Of a DNA stretch of 64,000 nt, positions 36,502-44,904 are shown piece by piece. The notes under the pieces are model-generated. The model saw only the letters and a program-made list of their open reading frames with translations. It did not search any database and had not been told where the DNA came from. Positions within the stretch are counted from its first letter, which is position 1; each line of letters opens with the position of its first letter. The stretch is from Saprospiraceae bacterium (GTDB lineage: Bacteria; Bacteroidota; Bacteroidia; Chitinophagales; Saprospiraceae): assembly GCA_016787415.1 (NCBI GenBank), contig JAEUUT010000196.1, positions 1 to 64,000 on the forward strand, given 5' to 3'. The translations under genes and the position numbers were made by a program.

Positions 36502-37773
36502 CTACCGCACAATCAATTTTTCCCGTTCGGGCCCTGTCGAAATCATTTTAACCGGTACACCCAGGTAATTTTCGAGTTCTTGCAGGTATTGTTTGGCGGC
36601 TTCAGGCAATGCATCATACGTGAGCGCGCCCTCCAGCGAAGTGTGCCAGCCGGTGTAATATTTCCACACGGGCTCTACTTCCGTATGACAAAGATCGAAC
36701 GGAAGCATGTCGGTCTCCACGCCATGGATGCGATAGTGGGTAGCCGCTGCAATTTCCTCGAAAATATTCAGCACGTCGATTTTGGTCATGCACAGTTCCG
36801 TCACGCCATTCAGCATAATGGTGTAGCGAAGTTGGGGCAAATCGATCCAGCCACAACGGCGAGCCCTGCCCGTGGTAGCGCCGAATTCCATACCTTCCTT
36901 GCGCAGTTGTTCGCCTGTTTCATTGTCCAGTTCGCTGGGAAAAGGCCCTCCGCCCACGCGGGTGCAATAGGCTTTGGTAATACCTATGACGCGGCCGATA
37001 CGTTGAGGCGCCACACCCAGGCCCGTGCAGACACCCGCTGTAATGGTGTTGGAAGAAGTAACAAAAGGGTACGTCCCGAAATCAATGTCGAGCATGCTGC
37101 CCTGTGCGCCTTCTGCCAGTATTTTTTTGCCTGCTTTTAGGGCATCATTGATGTAGTATTCGCAATCCACCAATGGCAGGCTGGTCAAAGTTTCGAGGCT
37201 TTCAAACCAGGCGCGTTCCTCCGATTCCAGGTCGAAAGGCACTTCCGGGTAAATCTTGAGCAGTTCAAGGTGCTTGGCTTTCAGCGATTCATATTGTTCT
37301 CTGAAACCAGGCATTTCCACATCGCCTACACGCAGTCCGTTGCGGCCGGTTTTGTCCATATAGGTAGGGCCGATTCCTTTCAGCGTGGAGCCGATTTTGG
37401 CTTTGCCTTTGTGGGCCTCGCTGGCAGCATCGAGCCAGCGATGAGTGGGCAAAATAAGGTGTGCCTTACGGGATACGAGCAATCGGTCGTGAAAGGCTAC
37501 ATTGGATTGCTCCAGCGAACGCAGTTCGCGCTGGAACACTACCGGGTCGAGCACAACGCCGTTGCCGATGAGGTTGATCAGGCTGGAGCGGAAAATGCCG
37601 GAAGGCACCGTGTGCAGCACATATTTCTGTCCGCCAAATTTCAGGGTATGACCGGCATTGGGGCCGCCCTGAAAGCGTGCTACGATATCGTAGTCGTTTG
37701 CCAGATAATCCACAATTTTACCCTTACCCTCATCGCCCCATTGCAAGCCGAGGATTACGTCAATCTGATGCAT
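36502..37773 (-). CDS. purA: Adenylosuccinate synthetase
   Basis: 423 residues; joins IMP and aspartate using GTP in AMP synthesis. The N-terminal LGLQWGDEGKGKIVDYLA with the catalytic Asp and P-loop-like glycines, and GGPNAGHT with the catalytic His, are diagnostic. IGSTLKGIGPTYMDKTGR and GTYPFVTSSN are also typical. The start at 37773 (MHQIDVILG) was chosen over an upstream in-frame ATG because family members begin here. It is divergent from the DUF4271 gene. Confidence 0.96.
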   Translation of the reverse strand: MHQIDVILGLQWGDEGKGKIVDYLANDYDIVARFQGGPNAGHTLKFGGQKYVLHTVPSGIFRSSLINLIGNGVVLDPVVFQRELRSLEQSNVAFHDRLLVSRKAHLILPTHRWLDAASEAHKGKAKIGSTLKGIGPTYMDKTGRNGLRVGDVEMPGFREQYESLKAKHLELLKIYPEVPFDLESEERAWFESLETLTSLPLVDCEYYINDALKAGKKILAEGAQGSMLDIDFGTYPFVTSSNTITAGVCTGLGVAPQRIGRVIGITKAYCTRVGGGPFPSELDNETGEQLRKEGMEFGATTGRARRCGWIDLPQLRYTIMLNGVTELCMTKIDVLNIFEEIAAATHYRIHGVETDMLPFDLCHTEVEPVWKYYTGWHTSLEGALTYDALPEAAKQYLQELENYLGVPVKMISTGPEREKLIVR

Positions 37774-37884
37774 AAAGTTTATTTTAAATGATCTTCTGGC
37801 AGTTGCAAGTTTTCTAATACCAGATTTTGAGGGCACAAAAATAGGAAAACAAAAAGCAATGGGATGGGAAAGCCCGGCTTTTCT

Positions 37885-37892
37885 TACCTTTG
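37885..37892 (+). promoter_or_regulatory. TAnnTTTG promoter box 4 bases before the ATG
   Basis: TACCTTTG followed by CAGC and the ATG at 37897: the same arrangement and nearly the same bases as at 22260. An exact match to the Bacteroidota -7 box this close to a start codon predicts a leaderless mRNA for the DUF4271 gene. Confidence 0.55.
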
Positions 37893-37896
37893 CAGC

Positions 37897-38796
37897 ATGA
37901 TCAGGTCGGTATTGATTTTATTGCTGTTTCATGGCTGGATAGCCGGAGCATCCGCTCAGGAAGCAGGCAATCCTTTCGATCTTGTCTACCGACTCCCGCA
38001 GGAGTTGCGGAGTGTTGCAGATTCCAATGTGCCGGCCGTCAATCCTTTCGACGTGATAGCGCACCGTACGCCAGGGGCCAGCCAGACGCTCTCAGAAAAT
38101 AAAACGGAAGCCTTCCGCCCCTTTTCTATCATGCCGCGCGGCGGCGGATTGTCCAATCAGTTGTTGTTTGGGCTGCTGGTAGCCATGTTTGCCGTGCTGA
38201 CACTTTCCGTAGCCGCCAACCGCAGCGCTGTAGGCAAGGCCTGGCGGAGTTTTCTCAACGACAACGCACTGACGCAGGCGCAAAGAGAAGCGACGGGGCT
38301 GGTGGGCAGCACACCGTATTATTTGTTGTACCTGAATTTTTTGCTGAATATCGGGCTGTTCATTTTTCTGGTGGTGCGTTTTTTCACCCAGGATCGGTTC
38401 AATAATGCCGCCTTTTTATTCATCTGCATGATTGGAGGCAGCATAGCGTTTTTATTCAAACACGTGATGCTGTCTGCCATTCGATACCTGTTTCAGTTAG
38501 ACACGGAAGTCAGTCGATACAACTTTTTGATTATTGTTTTCAACTGCATCCTGGGCCTGTTTCTGGTGCCCTTCAACTTTATGATTGCCTTTGGATCGGA
38601 AAGTTTTTACCAGGGGCTGCTCGTATTCTGGGTGCTGGGGCTGGTGAGCATTTTTTATGCCTACCGATCTTTGCGGGCACTGAATATTGGCAGTAAATTT
38701 TTGGCCAGTGACCAATTTCACTTTTTGTTGTACCTTTGCACCGTCGAAGTAGCACCGGTTGTCCTCCTCGCAAAAATAGCAACTATGCAAGTCTGA
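37897..38796 (+). CDS. DUF4271 family membrane protein
   Basis: 299 residues from the ATG at 37897, which sits right behind a promoter box; the longer in-frame ORF is rejected. A signal peptide (ending ASAQ) and a short periplasmic segment are followed by about six transmembrane segments, including STPYYLLYLNFLLNIGLFIF. This is the DUF4271 family of Bacteroidota, function unknown. The hemD gene follows, an arrangement repeated in this phylum. A TACCTTTG box at 38731-38738, inside its 3' end, may serve hemD. Confidence 0.85.
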   Translation: MIRSVLILLLFHGWIAGASAQEAGNPFDLVYRLPQELRSVADSNVPAVNPFDVIAHRTPGASQTLSENKTEAFRPFSIMPRGGGLSNQLLFGLLVAMFAVLTLSVAANRSAVGKAWRSFLNDNALTQAQREATGLVGSTPYYLLYLNFLLNIGLFIFLVVRFFTQDRFNNAAFLFICMIGGSIAFLFKHVMLSAIRYLFQLDTEVSRYNFLIIVFNCILGLFLVPFNFMIAFGSESFYQGLLVFWVLGLVSIFYAYRSLRALNIGSKFLASDQFHFLLYLCTVEVAPVVLLAKIATMQV

Positions 38797-38913
38797 TTCT
38801 TTTTTACCTGTGGAATCCCGCCTCCCCGGAATTCTGTGCGTGTCGTTTTTGTTCAATCAATGCTGTTTCCTTTGGAAGAAACCATACAAATTTCACGAAA
38901 TATACCAGTCCGA

Positions 38914-39696
38914 ATGTCTGCAACTGCTGCATCCGCTCAGGAAGAAACCTTCAAAAAAGTCCAAAACATCCTCATTTCACAAGCACAACCGGCTATTCGT
39001 ACACAGTACGACGAACTGGAGAAACGTTATGAAGTGCGGATCGACTTTGTCCCATTCGTCACCATCGAAGGACTCACAGAAAAAGAGTACCGCAAAAACC
39101 GGGTGTACCCAAACGACTACACCGCTATTGTTTTCACCAGTAAAAACGCGGTAGACCACTTTTTCCGCCTTTGCGGGGAATTGCGCATCAAAATGTCGGA
39201 AGAAACCAAGTATTTCTGCGCGACGGAAACGATTGCCAATTACCTGCAAAAATTCATCATGTTCCGGAAACGCAAGGTGTTCAACGGCACCAAGTCGATC
39301 CTCGAACTCAAATCCTACATCCTGCGCAACAAGGAAGAGAAATTTTTCCTGCCTTGCAACGATCAGGGCAATCCGGAAGTGAGCAAGTTTTTCCGCGACC
39401 TGAAAGTACCCATTCAGGAAGCCATCATGTATCGCTCGGTCAACAACGACCTGTCCGACCTGAAAGACATCAAATACGACATCATCGCATTTTTCTCGGC
39501 CCTGGAAATCAAGTCCATGTTCGAACAATTTCCTGATTTCAAACAGGAAGACCGTCGTATTTGCGTGTTCGGCGCATCGGCCAACAAAGCGGTTACCGAT
39601 CGCGGCATGACGGTGAGTATTCAGGCTGGCACGCCGGAAGCGCCGTCGATTGCGGTAGCGCTGGAGAATTATCTGAAAGTATCGAACAAGAAATAA
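38914..39696 (+). CDS. hemD: Uroporphyrinogen-III synthase
   Basis: 260 residues from the ATG at 38914; an in-frame ATG at 38836 would add 26 residues. Closes the linear tetrapyrrole in haem synthesis; cytoplasmic. The family is weakly conserved, but the bilobed pattern is visible: KVQNILISQAQP, YTAIVFTSKNAVDHFF, FFLPCNDQGNPEV, IKYDIIAFFSALEIKSMFEQ and CVFGASANKAVTDRGM. Its place after DUF4271 fits Bacteroidota. A hairpin terminator follows at 39731. Confidence 0.88.
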   Translation: MSATAASAQEETFKKVQNILISQAQPAIRTQYDELEKRYEVRIDFVPFVTIEGLTEKEYRKNRVYPNDYTAIVFTSKNAVDHFFRLCGELRIKMSEETKYFCATETIANYLQKFIMFRKRKVFNGTKSILELKSYILRNKEEKFFLPCNDQGNPEVSKFFRDLKVPIQEAIMYRSVNNDLSDLKDIKYDIIAFFSALEIKSMFEQFPDFKQEDRRICVFGASANKAVTDRGMTVSIQAGTPEAPSIAVALENYLKVSNKK

Positions 39697-39730
39697 TGCT
39701 GCGGCCGTCCGGGCCGTGGGCGTAGTGCGC

Positions 39731-39771
39731 AATCCGAACTTCGATGGACAATGGGAGTTCGGATTTTTTTT
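39731..39771 (+). terminator. Intrinsic terminator of hemD
   Basis: AATCCGAACT (39731-39740) pairs with AGTTCGGATT (39756-39765), followed by a T-run to 39771. The right half (GAGTTCGGATTTTTTT) is repeated at 40764-40779 on the far side of the inserted island. Confidence 0.85.
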
Positions 39772-40113
39772 GGGTACATTGACGGGGTGACTTCGAGTCA
39801 CCCCGTCAATACAGCAGTACACAACAGGCCCGCTGAAGATGCCGGCATAAAAACAATTCCCTCTTTAGACGTTTTCCCCAATCCTGCCTCAGATCATATC
39901 CAACTTCGGCTTAGTAGACCTGTCAGTGGTAAATCTCAGATTGTTGTGATGAATATGCTGGGTAAAGTTTATTATTCTAAATATACGCCAACCCAAAACT
40001 CCCCCGAAGATCAATTTACTTTAAACTTACCCGGCATACCGGAAGGGCAGTACATGGTTGTACTGCGAACAGATGATTTTCAGCAGATAAGTCAATTTAC
40101 AGTGCTAAAATGA
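39751..40113 (+). pseudogene. Orphan type IX C-terminal sorting domain fragment
   Basis: The frame encodes a recognisable type IX sorting domain: LDVFPNPASDHIQLRL, QIVVMNMLGKVYYSK, LNLPGIPEGQYMVVL and a final ISQFTVLK. No signal peptide or cargo domain precedes it. Its only ATG lies inside the hemD terminator, and the first residues are encoded by a hairpin repeat. It is best read as the 3' remnant of a secreted-protein gene brought in with the adjacent lipoprotein gene. Codons are more AT-rich than in neighbouring genes. Confidence 0.65.
39778..39810. repeat. GTGACTTCGAGTCACC hairpin, left island boundary
   Basis: A perfect 15-bp stem and 3-base loop (ATTGACGGGGTGACT, TCG, complement). A near-identical copy sits at 40714-40746, so the two bracket the orphan sorting domain and the lipoprotein gene as direct repeats. 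Confidence 0.9.
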
Positions 40114-40151
40114 TTAGCAAAATTATGTTTGTTGTTACAAAATTGAAACAC

Positions 40152-40685
40152 ATGAAGATTTTTAATATAATTTGCCTGGGCTTCATCATAATTTTTTTCT
40201 CGTGTAAAAAGGAAAATCAAGGAGAAAAGCCCAAACTCTCTCCTAATCATTGGGGAGAATCTTCTGCTCAAAGGAACGGGTTATCCTGGACAGCCGATCC
40301 AGTTTGCTGGATTGACATTGTTGATCACTCCACGATGCTTATTGAATTAGACTCTTCCATTAATGGATATTTTTTAACAGAAAGTCTAACTTTTCACGAA
40401 GTCCCTGCAATGACTGGCTCTTATGATATTTTTAAGTTAAACGGAAGTGACGATAGGAAAGCAGATGCCCATCTTTACTTCTGGGAAAGCGACGTACCCT
40501 TAGGGCTCTACCACGTACTCGAAGGCTATCCCAATCAACTCACCATCTCTTCCTACGATACGATCAGCAAGGAAGTAAAAGGAACCTTCACCCTGACCCT
40601 GTTGGTCGACCATCGACCATACCCCGGGGCGCCGGATACGATCCGGTTCACGAACGGGCAGTTTCACGGAAGGCTATATAAGTAG
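40152..40685 (+). CDS. Hypothetical lipoprotein in inserted island
   Basis: 177 residues from the ATG at 40152 (MKIFNIICLG), which gives a clean lipoprotein signal with lipobox FFSC at about residues 15-18, followed by KKENQG. The mature part is a compact beta-rich domain that includes AHLYFWESDVPLGLYHVLEG and KGTFTLTLL; it recalls small lipoproteins of DUF5025 type, but I am not sure. The first half is AT-rich compared with neighbours, suggesting transfer. It is bracketed by copies of the same hairpin. Confidence 0.7.
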   Translation: MKIFNIICLGFIIIFFSCKKENQGEKPKLSPNHWGESSAQRNGLSWTADPVCWIDIVDHSTMLIELDSSINGYFLTESLTFHEVPAMTGSYDIFKLNGSDDRKADAHLYFWESDVPLGLYHVLEGYPNQLTISSYDTISKEVKGTFTLTLLVDHRPYPGAPDTIRFTNGQFHGRLYK

Positions 40686-40713
40686 ATAATGCGAACTATG
40701 GGGTAGTAGATAC

Positions 40714-40746
40714 ATTGACGGGGTGACTTCGAGTCACCTCGTCAAT
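40714..40746. repeat. GTGACTTCGAGTCACC hairpin, right island boundary
   Basis: Same sequence as 39778-39810 except C to T in the right arm (one stem mismatch). Related shorter versions occur at about 57110-57127 and 57848-57862. Confidence 0.9.
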
Positions 40747-40844
40747 ACAACAATTGGCCGTCGGAGTTCGGATTTTTTTACCCCCTACCAGCGCTACATC
40801 CCACGTTGCATAGCGCTACCTTTACCCCGAAAATCGCACCAGCC

Positions 40845-41489
40845 ATGCTCCTTACCCTACTCCGAAAGGAACTCCTGCTCGAATTCCGCCAGCGTTATGC
40901 CATCAGCGGCATTGTTTTATATGTTTTCAGCATGGTATTCGTGGTGTATGCCGCCAGCATCAAGGTGCAACCACAAGTGTGGAACATCCTGTTCTGGCTC
41001 ATCGTACTATTTGCCAGCATCAATGCCGTGGTGAAAAGTTTTGTGCAGGAAAGTGGCAACCGCCAACTGTACTACTATCAATTGGCTGATCCGGCCATGT
41101 TGCTGTTGGCAAAAATCATTTACAACACCTTGTTATTGTTGGTATTAAGTCTGCTGGCATTTGGCACATACAGCGTAGTAGCAGGCAATCCGGTGAAAGA
41201 CATCCCTTTGTTTGCCCTGATATTGCTGCTCGGCAGCCTGGGATTCAGCATTGCTTTTACTTTCATTGCGTCGATCGCCGCCAAAGCCAACAACAGCGCC
41301 ACCCTGATGGCCATTCTGAGTTTTCCGGTCATAATGCCGATCCTGCTCACGCTGGTGCGACTTTCGGCCATTGCCTTGCGTCTGATTCAGGATACTTCAT
41401 ACAAACGCGATATTTTGAACCTGCTGGCCATCGATGCCATTTTGATTACGCTAACCTTTGTGCTCTTCCCTTTTGTGTGGAGGGATTGA
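40845..41489 (+). CDS. ccmB: Heme exporter protein B (CcmB)
   Basis: 214 residues; inner-membrane subunit of the ABC transporter used in cytochrome c maturation system I. It has six hydrophobic segments and the CcmB start LLRKELLLEFRQRYAISGI, with FVQESGNRQLYYYQLADP. The start at 40845 (MLLTLLRKEL) was chosen over an ATG 13 codons upstream. TACCTTTA at about 40818 is a near-match to a -7 box. The CcmC gene follows beyond a repeat element; ccmA is not in the window. Confidence 0.9.
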   Translation: MLLTLLRKELLLEFRQRYAISGIVLYVFSMVFVVYAASIKVQPQVWNILFWLIVLFASINAVVKSFVQESGNRQLYYYQLADPAMLLLAKIIYNTLLLLVLSLLAFGTYSVVAGNPVKDIPLFALILLLGSLGFSIAFTFIASIAAKANNSATLMAILSFPVIMPILLTLVRLSAIALRLIQDTSYKRDILNLLAIDAILITLTFVLFPFVWRD

Positions 41490-41498
41490 TCTTGGAGT

Positions 41499-41675
41499 TT
41501 TTAGTGTTTTGGTGTTTTGGTGTTTTGGTGTTTTGGTGTTTTGGAGGGCGTTGCTTTTGGGGTTTGAAGTAAACTTTACGAAACTCAAACAGTGGCTTGA
41601 AATCAATCCAAAATGCCAAGTGCAACGCCCCTCCAAAACACAAAAACACCAAAACACCAAAACACCAAAACACTA
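41499..41675. repeat. GTGTTTTG-family inverted repeat element (copy 2)
   Basis: Four GTGTTTTG octamers, the core GGAGGGCGTTGC, about 80 bases of spacer, the inverted core GCAACGCCCCTCC and about five inverted octamers. It lies between the co-directional ccmB and ccmC genes, so transcription of ccmC has to pass it or start after it. Confidence 0.92.
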
Positions 41676-41697
41676 ATGAATAAAAAAATCTCTTGTC

Positions 41698-42783
41698 ATG
41701 TGGTGGAAAATACTTTCCGTTTTTTTGATCGTTTACACCTTGATTGCCGGTACGCTGGTGCCATTGAAACCAGGTATTACCTACGTGCAGCCGGCCTCGG
41801 CGCCTGCGGGTAAAGTGCTCACCCTGCAATTGCACGGCTACAACAGTTTTTACACAAAAAGCCCGGAAAGCGAGATTCGCACCTGGCTGCAGTTCGACGA
41901 GCAACATGCCATACAGGGCGAGCGCATCCGTGTGCTCAACGACACGACGCTGGAAGCGCAGTTTTCGATTCCGTCAGCCTTGCCCAACTCCTCATCCTCA
42001 GTCATGCTGAACGCGATTATCGACCACCCGAACGATGGCGTGTCGCTGTTGCCCAGTGCCGTTGAAATCGCGCAGGATACTTTCTCTTCGGCAGCCGCCT
42101 GGAAAGCCGATGTGATTCAGGGGCTGCATGTGATCAAGGATTTTTCATATCCATACCGAAACGTGATTTATGAAAGCATTCGGAACACTTATTTCCACGT
42201 ACCCATGTGGTTTGTCCTCATGTTTCTGTTTATCGCATCGGCCTGGAACAGCGTGCAGTTTTTACGCTACTCCAATCCTTCGCAGGCTGCCAAACTGGAT
42301 GCTTCCAAAGGCCAGTCGCTGATCGATTTCGACCGAAAGGCTTCGGCGTATGCTGAAGCGGGGCTGCTGTTTGGCATACTTGGCCTGGTTACAGGCATGC
42401 TATGGGCGCACTACGCCTGGGGAGCCGCCTGGAGCAACGACATCAAACAACTGATGACCGCCGTGGCCTTGCTCATTTACCTGGCTTATTTCATCCTGCG
42501 CCGTTCTTTCGATGAGCCCGAAAAAGGCGCCCGGCTGGCAGCGGTATACAATATTTTCGCATTTGCCTCCCTGGTGCCGCTGCTGTACATCGTACCGCGC
42601 ATGTTTGCGAGCCTGCACCCGGGGGCTACCGGCAACCCTGCATTCGGCAGTGAAGACCTCGACAATACGATGCGCATGGTGTTTTACCCGGCCATTATCG
42701 GGTGGACCTTGATGGGTTTTTGGCTGGCTCAATTGCGTTTTCGCTATCAAAGAATACTGGATCGCGCTACTGGATTGGATTAA
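41698..42783 (+). CDS. ccmC: CcmC/CcsA-type haem handling protein with N-terminal extracytoplasmic domain
   Basis: 361 residues. An N-terminal membrane anchor (about 3-20) is followed by a beta-rich extracytoplasmic domain (about 25-140) not found in standard CcmC, then six hydrophobic segments with the Trp-rich haem motif AHYAWGAAWSNDIKQ. The family passes haem to CcmE in cytochrome c maturation, which fits the di-haem cytochrome encoded at 24043. It is followed by the CcmD-like gene. Confidence 0.85.
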   Translation: MWWKILSVFLIVYTLIAGTLVPLKPGITYVQPASAPAGKVLTLQLHGYNSFYTKSPESEIRTWLQFDEQHAIQGERIRVLNDTTLEAQFSIPSALPNSSSSVMLNAIIDHPNDGVSLLPSAVEIAQDTFSSAAAWKADVIQGLHVIKDFSYPYRNVIYESIRNTYFHVPMWFVLMFLFIASAWNSVQFLRYSNPSQAAKLDASKGQSLIDFDRKASAYAEAGLLFGILGLVTGMLWAHYAWGAAWSNDIKQLMTAVALLIYLAYFILRRSFDEPEKGARLAAVYNIFAFASLVPLLYIVPRMFASLHPGATGNPAFGSEDLDNTMRMVFYPAIIGWTLMGFWLAQLRFRYQRILDRATGLD

Positions 42784-42850
42784 TATGGGCAAAATCGCAA
42801 GCCAAACGACCAATTCCGTTTTTATTTCACCGAAAAAAGCATTTTGTAGC

Positions 42851-43090
42851 ATGAAATTTTTTCAAAGCCGCATTTTTTTTACGATCATTCTGTTTATGAC
42901 TATATCTTTGCCGACCGTTTTAGCGCAGGGCAACCGCGACTATATGCGGGAAACAGGTAAAATAAACGTCGTCATCGGTGTTATTGTGCTCATTTTCCTC
43001 GGCATAGTCGTATATGTATTGCGCCTGGATCGGAAACTAACCAAATTAGAGCACCAACTCAAAGACGACAAAAATGAGTGGACAAATTAG
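42851..43090 (+). CDS. CcmD-like small membrane protein
   Basis: 79 residues from the ATG at 42851 (MKFFQSRIFF), giving a signal peptide to about residue 26 (VLAQG), then one transmembrane segment (about 38-58) and a charged tail (LDRKLTKLEHQLKDD). The pattern and place after ccmC fit the CcmD-like proteins of Bacteroidota. The gene overlaps the glutamate dehydrogenase gene by 17 bases, so the two are translationally linked. Confidence 0.75.
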   Translation: MKFFQSRIFFTIILFMTISLPTVLAQGNRDYMRETGKINVVIGVIVLIFLGIVVYVLRLDRKLTKLEHQLKDDKNEWTN

Positions 43091-44489
43091 TTTTTTTAAA
43101 AGCGTAGAAAACTACGTCGATAAGGCCGCCGCATTTACGGATATTCCGCAGGGCCTTATTGAACAGATCAAAGCCTGCAACCTCGTTTTGCAAATCCGCT
43201 TCCCGGTTCGTGTCGGCAACGACTATGAGGTAATCGAGGCATACCGCGTGCAGCACAGCCACCACCGCCTGCCAACAAAAGGTGGTATCCGCTACGCCGA
43301 AAGCGTAGACCAGGATGAGGTAATGGCGCTGGCCGCCCTGATGTCTTACAAATGTGCCCTGGTGGATGTTCCCTTCGGCGGCGCAAAAGGCGGCATCAAA
43401 ATCAACCCGGCCAAATACACCACCGAACAACTGCAAAGCATCACACGCCGCTACACGGCCGAACTGGTGAAAAAGAATTTCATCGGCCCTGGTATCGACG
43501 TTCCTGCGCCCGACTACGGCACGGGCCCACGCGAAATGGCCTGGATTCTGGATACTTACCAGGCGCTGCGTCACGGGGAAATCGACTCCATCGGTTGTGT
43601 TACGGGCAAACCGGTTACCCAAAACGGTATCCGCGGTCGCGCCGAAGCCACCGGACGGGGCGTATTCTACGGACTGCGCGAATGCATGTCGTATGAGGAA
43701 GACATGAAAAAAATTGGCCTCACCAAAGGTATCGCCGGTAAAACGATGGTGGTGCAGGGCCTGGGCAACGTGGGCAGCAATACCGCCCTCATCAGCCAGA
43801 AAGAAGGTGATGTGAAAATCATCGGCGTAGCCGAGCGGGAAGGCTCCATCTACAATCCGAATGGTATCGACGTAGAAAAACTGCTTGCTTTCCGCCGCGA
43901 AACCGGCTCTATCATGGGTTTCCCAGGCTCCACAGCATTGGAAAGCACCCTGGCAGCACTCGAACTCGAATGTGATATCCTCGTTCCAGCGGCACTGGAA
44001 AACCAGATCACGGCAGAAAATGCGCCTCGAATTAAGGCCAAAATCATCGCCGAAGCAGCCAACGGCCCGGTAACAGCCGATGCCGACCCGATCTTGCAGG
44101 AAAAAGGCATTATTATCCTGCCCGACTTCTACATCAATGCAGGCGGTGTTACGGTGTCGTACTTCGAATGGTTGAAAAACCTGTCGCACCACCGCTTCGG
44201 TCGTCTCGAAAATCGCTTCCACCACAACCAGTTCGCCGGTATCGTGAGCAAAGTGGAGGAACTAACAGGTAAATCGATCAATACCCGCGAACGCGACTTC
44301 CTCACCCGTGGCGGTACCGAAATCGACCTCGTGAACTCCGGCCTGGAAGACACGATGATTACGGCTTACCAGCAGATCCGCGAAACATTCCAGCAGCACC
44401 CCGACATCAAGGACGTGCGTACGGCTGCGTTTGTGTGCTCGCTGAAGAAAATTGCGAGCGACTATATTTCGATGGGGATATTCCCGTAG
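43074..44489 (+). CDS. gdhA: Glu/Leu/Phe/Val dehydrogenase
   Basis: 471 residues; interconverts glutamate and 2-oxoglutarate with NAD(P). The substrate and catalytic region is visible: HHRLPTKGGIRYAESVDQDE and VDVPFGGAKGGI with the catalytic Lys, and GPGIDVPAPDYGTGPREM. The cofactor domain begins at about residue 220 (VVQGLGNVGSNTA). Longer than the usual 420-450 residues because of a C-terminal extension. It starts inside the CcmD-like gene, and the GGTTGATGAG repeat follows directly after the stop. Confidence 0.92.
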   Translation: MSGQISFFKSVENYVDKAAAFTDIPQGLIEQIKACNLVLQIRFPVRVGNDYEVIEAYRVQHSHHRLPTKGGIRYAESVDQDEVMALAALMSYKCALVDVPFGGAKGGIKINPAKYTTEQLQSITRRYTAELVKKNFIGPGIDVPAPDYGTGPREMAWILDTYQALRHGEIDSIGCVTGKPVTQNGIRGRAEATGRGVFYGLRECMSYEEDMKKIGLTKGIAGKTMVVQGLGNVGSNTALISQKEGDVKIIGVAEREGSIYNPNGIDVEKLLAFRRETGSIMGFPGSTALESTLAALELECDILVPAALENQITAENAPRIKAKIIAEAANGPVTADADPILQEKGIIILPDFYINAGGVTVSYFEWLKNLSHHRFGRLENRFHHNQFAGIVSKVEELTGKSINTRERDFLTRGGTEIDLVNSGLEDTMITAYQQIRETFQQHPDIKDVRTAAFVCSLKKIASDYISMGIFP

Positions 44490-44490
44490 G

Positions 44491-44605
44491 GGTTGATGAG
44501 GGTTGATGAGGGTTGATGAGGGTTGATGAATGGCCGCTCGGGATAAGAGAACAATTTCTTCATTCACAGAGTGGCTCTTATCAACCCTCATCAACTTTAT
44601 CAACT
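44491..44605. repeat. GGTTGATGAG-family inverted repeat element (copy 2)
   Basis: Four GGTTGATGAG copies (44491-44529) and an inverted arm (44580-44605). The spacer includes TTCATTCACAGAGTGG, nearly the same as in the copy at 28958-29229, so spacer and arms belong together. It begins one base after the gdhA stop. Confidence 0.9.
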
Positions 44606-44826
44606 CTTCTTTCTCCAAAAGGTCGAATCGGCAGGTTTTGTTTGGCATTTCAATGCCTGGCAAGTGCTGATTCGGCCTTTTCTGTTTTTTGTCGGCTACG
44701 TTACCATTATAGACAAATATTTTTTGGTTTGTTTAAGTTTCCTTCACAAATCAGGCATTTTTTATTGCATTCAAATGACAAAATGCCAGCATTTCCAAAA
44801 TTTACAAAGGTTTATTGGCATATGGG

Positions 44827-44857
44827 TTGCATATTATTTTTTATAGTCCTACCTTTG
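44827..44857 (+). promoter_or_regulatory. Bacteroidota promoter of the lrp-type gene
   Basis: TTG at 44827-44829, 20 bases, then TACCTTTG at 44850-44857: an exact match to TTG-N17-23-TAnnTTTG. Predicted start near 44864, leaving a leader of about 40 bases before the ATG at 44905. Confidence 0.75.
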
Positions 44858-44904
44858 ACCAACTTTCCCAAACCGAAATAAAATTTCACAACTTAAAAAG
44901 TCCC

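Noticed and set aside
33081..37140. Long plus-strand open frames opposite the DUF4394 and purA genes
   Set aside because: They are antisense shadows created by the repetitive codon pattern of the minus-strand genes; no family match and no plausible start.
39751..40113. Functional secreted protein
   Set aside because: It has only a sorting domain, no signal peptide, and its start lies in a terminator.
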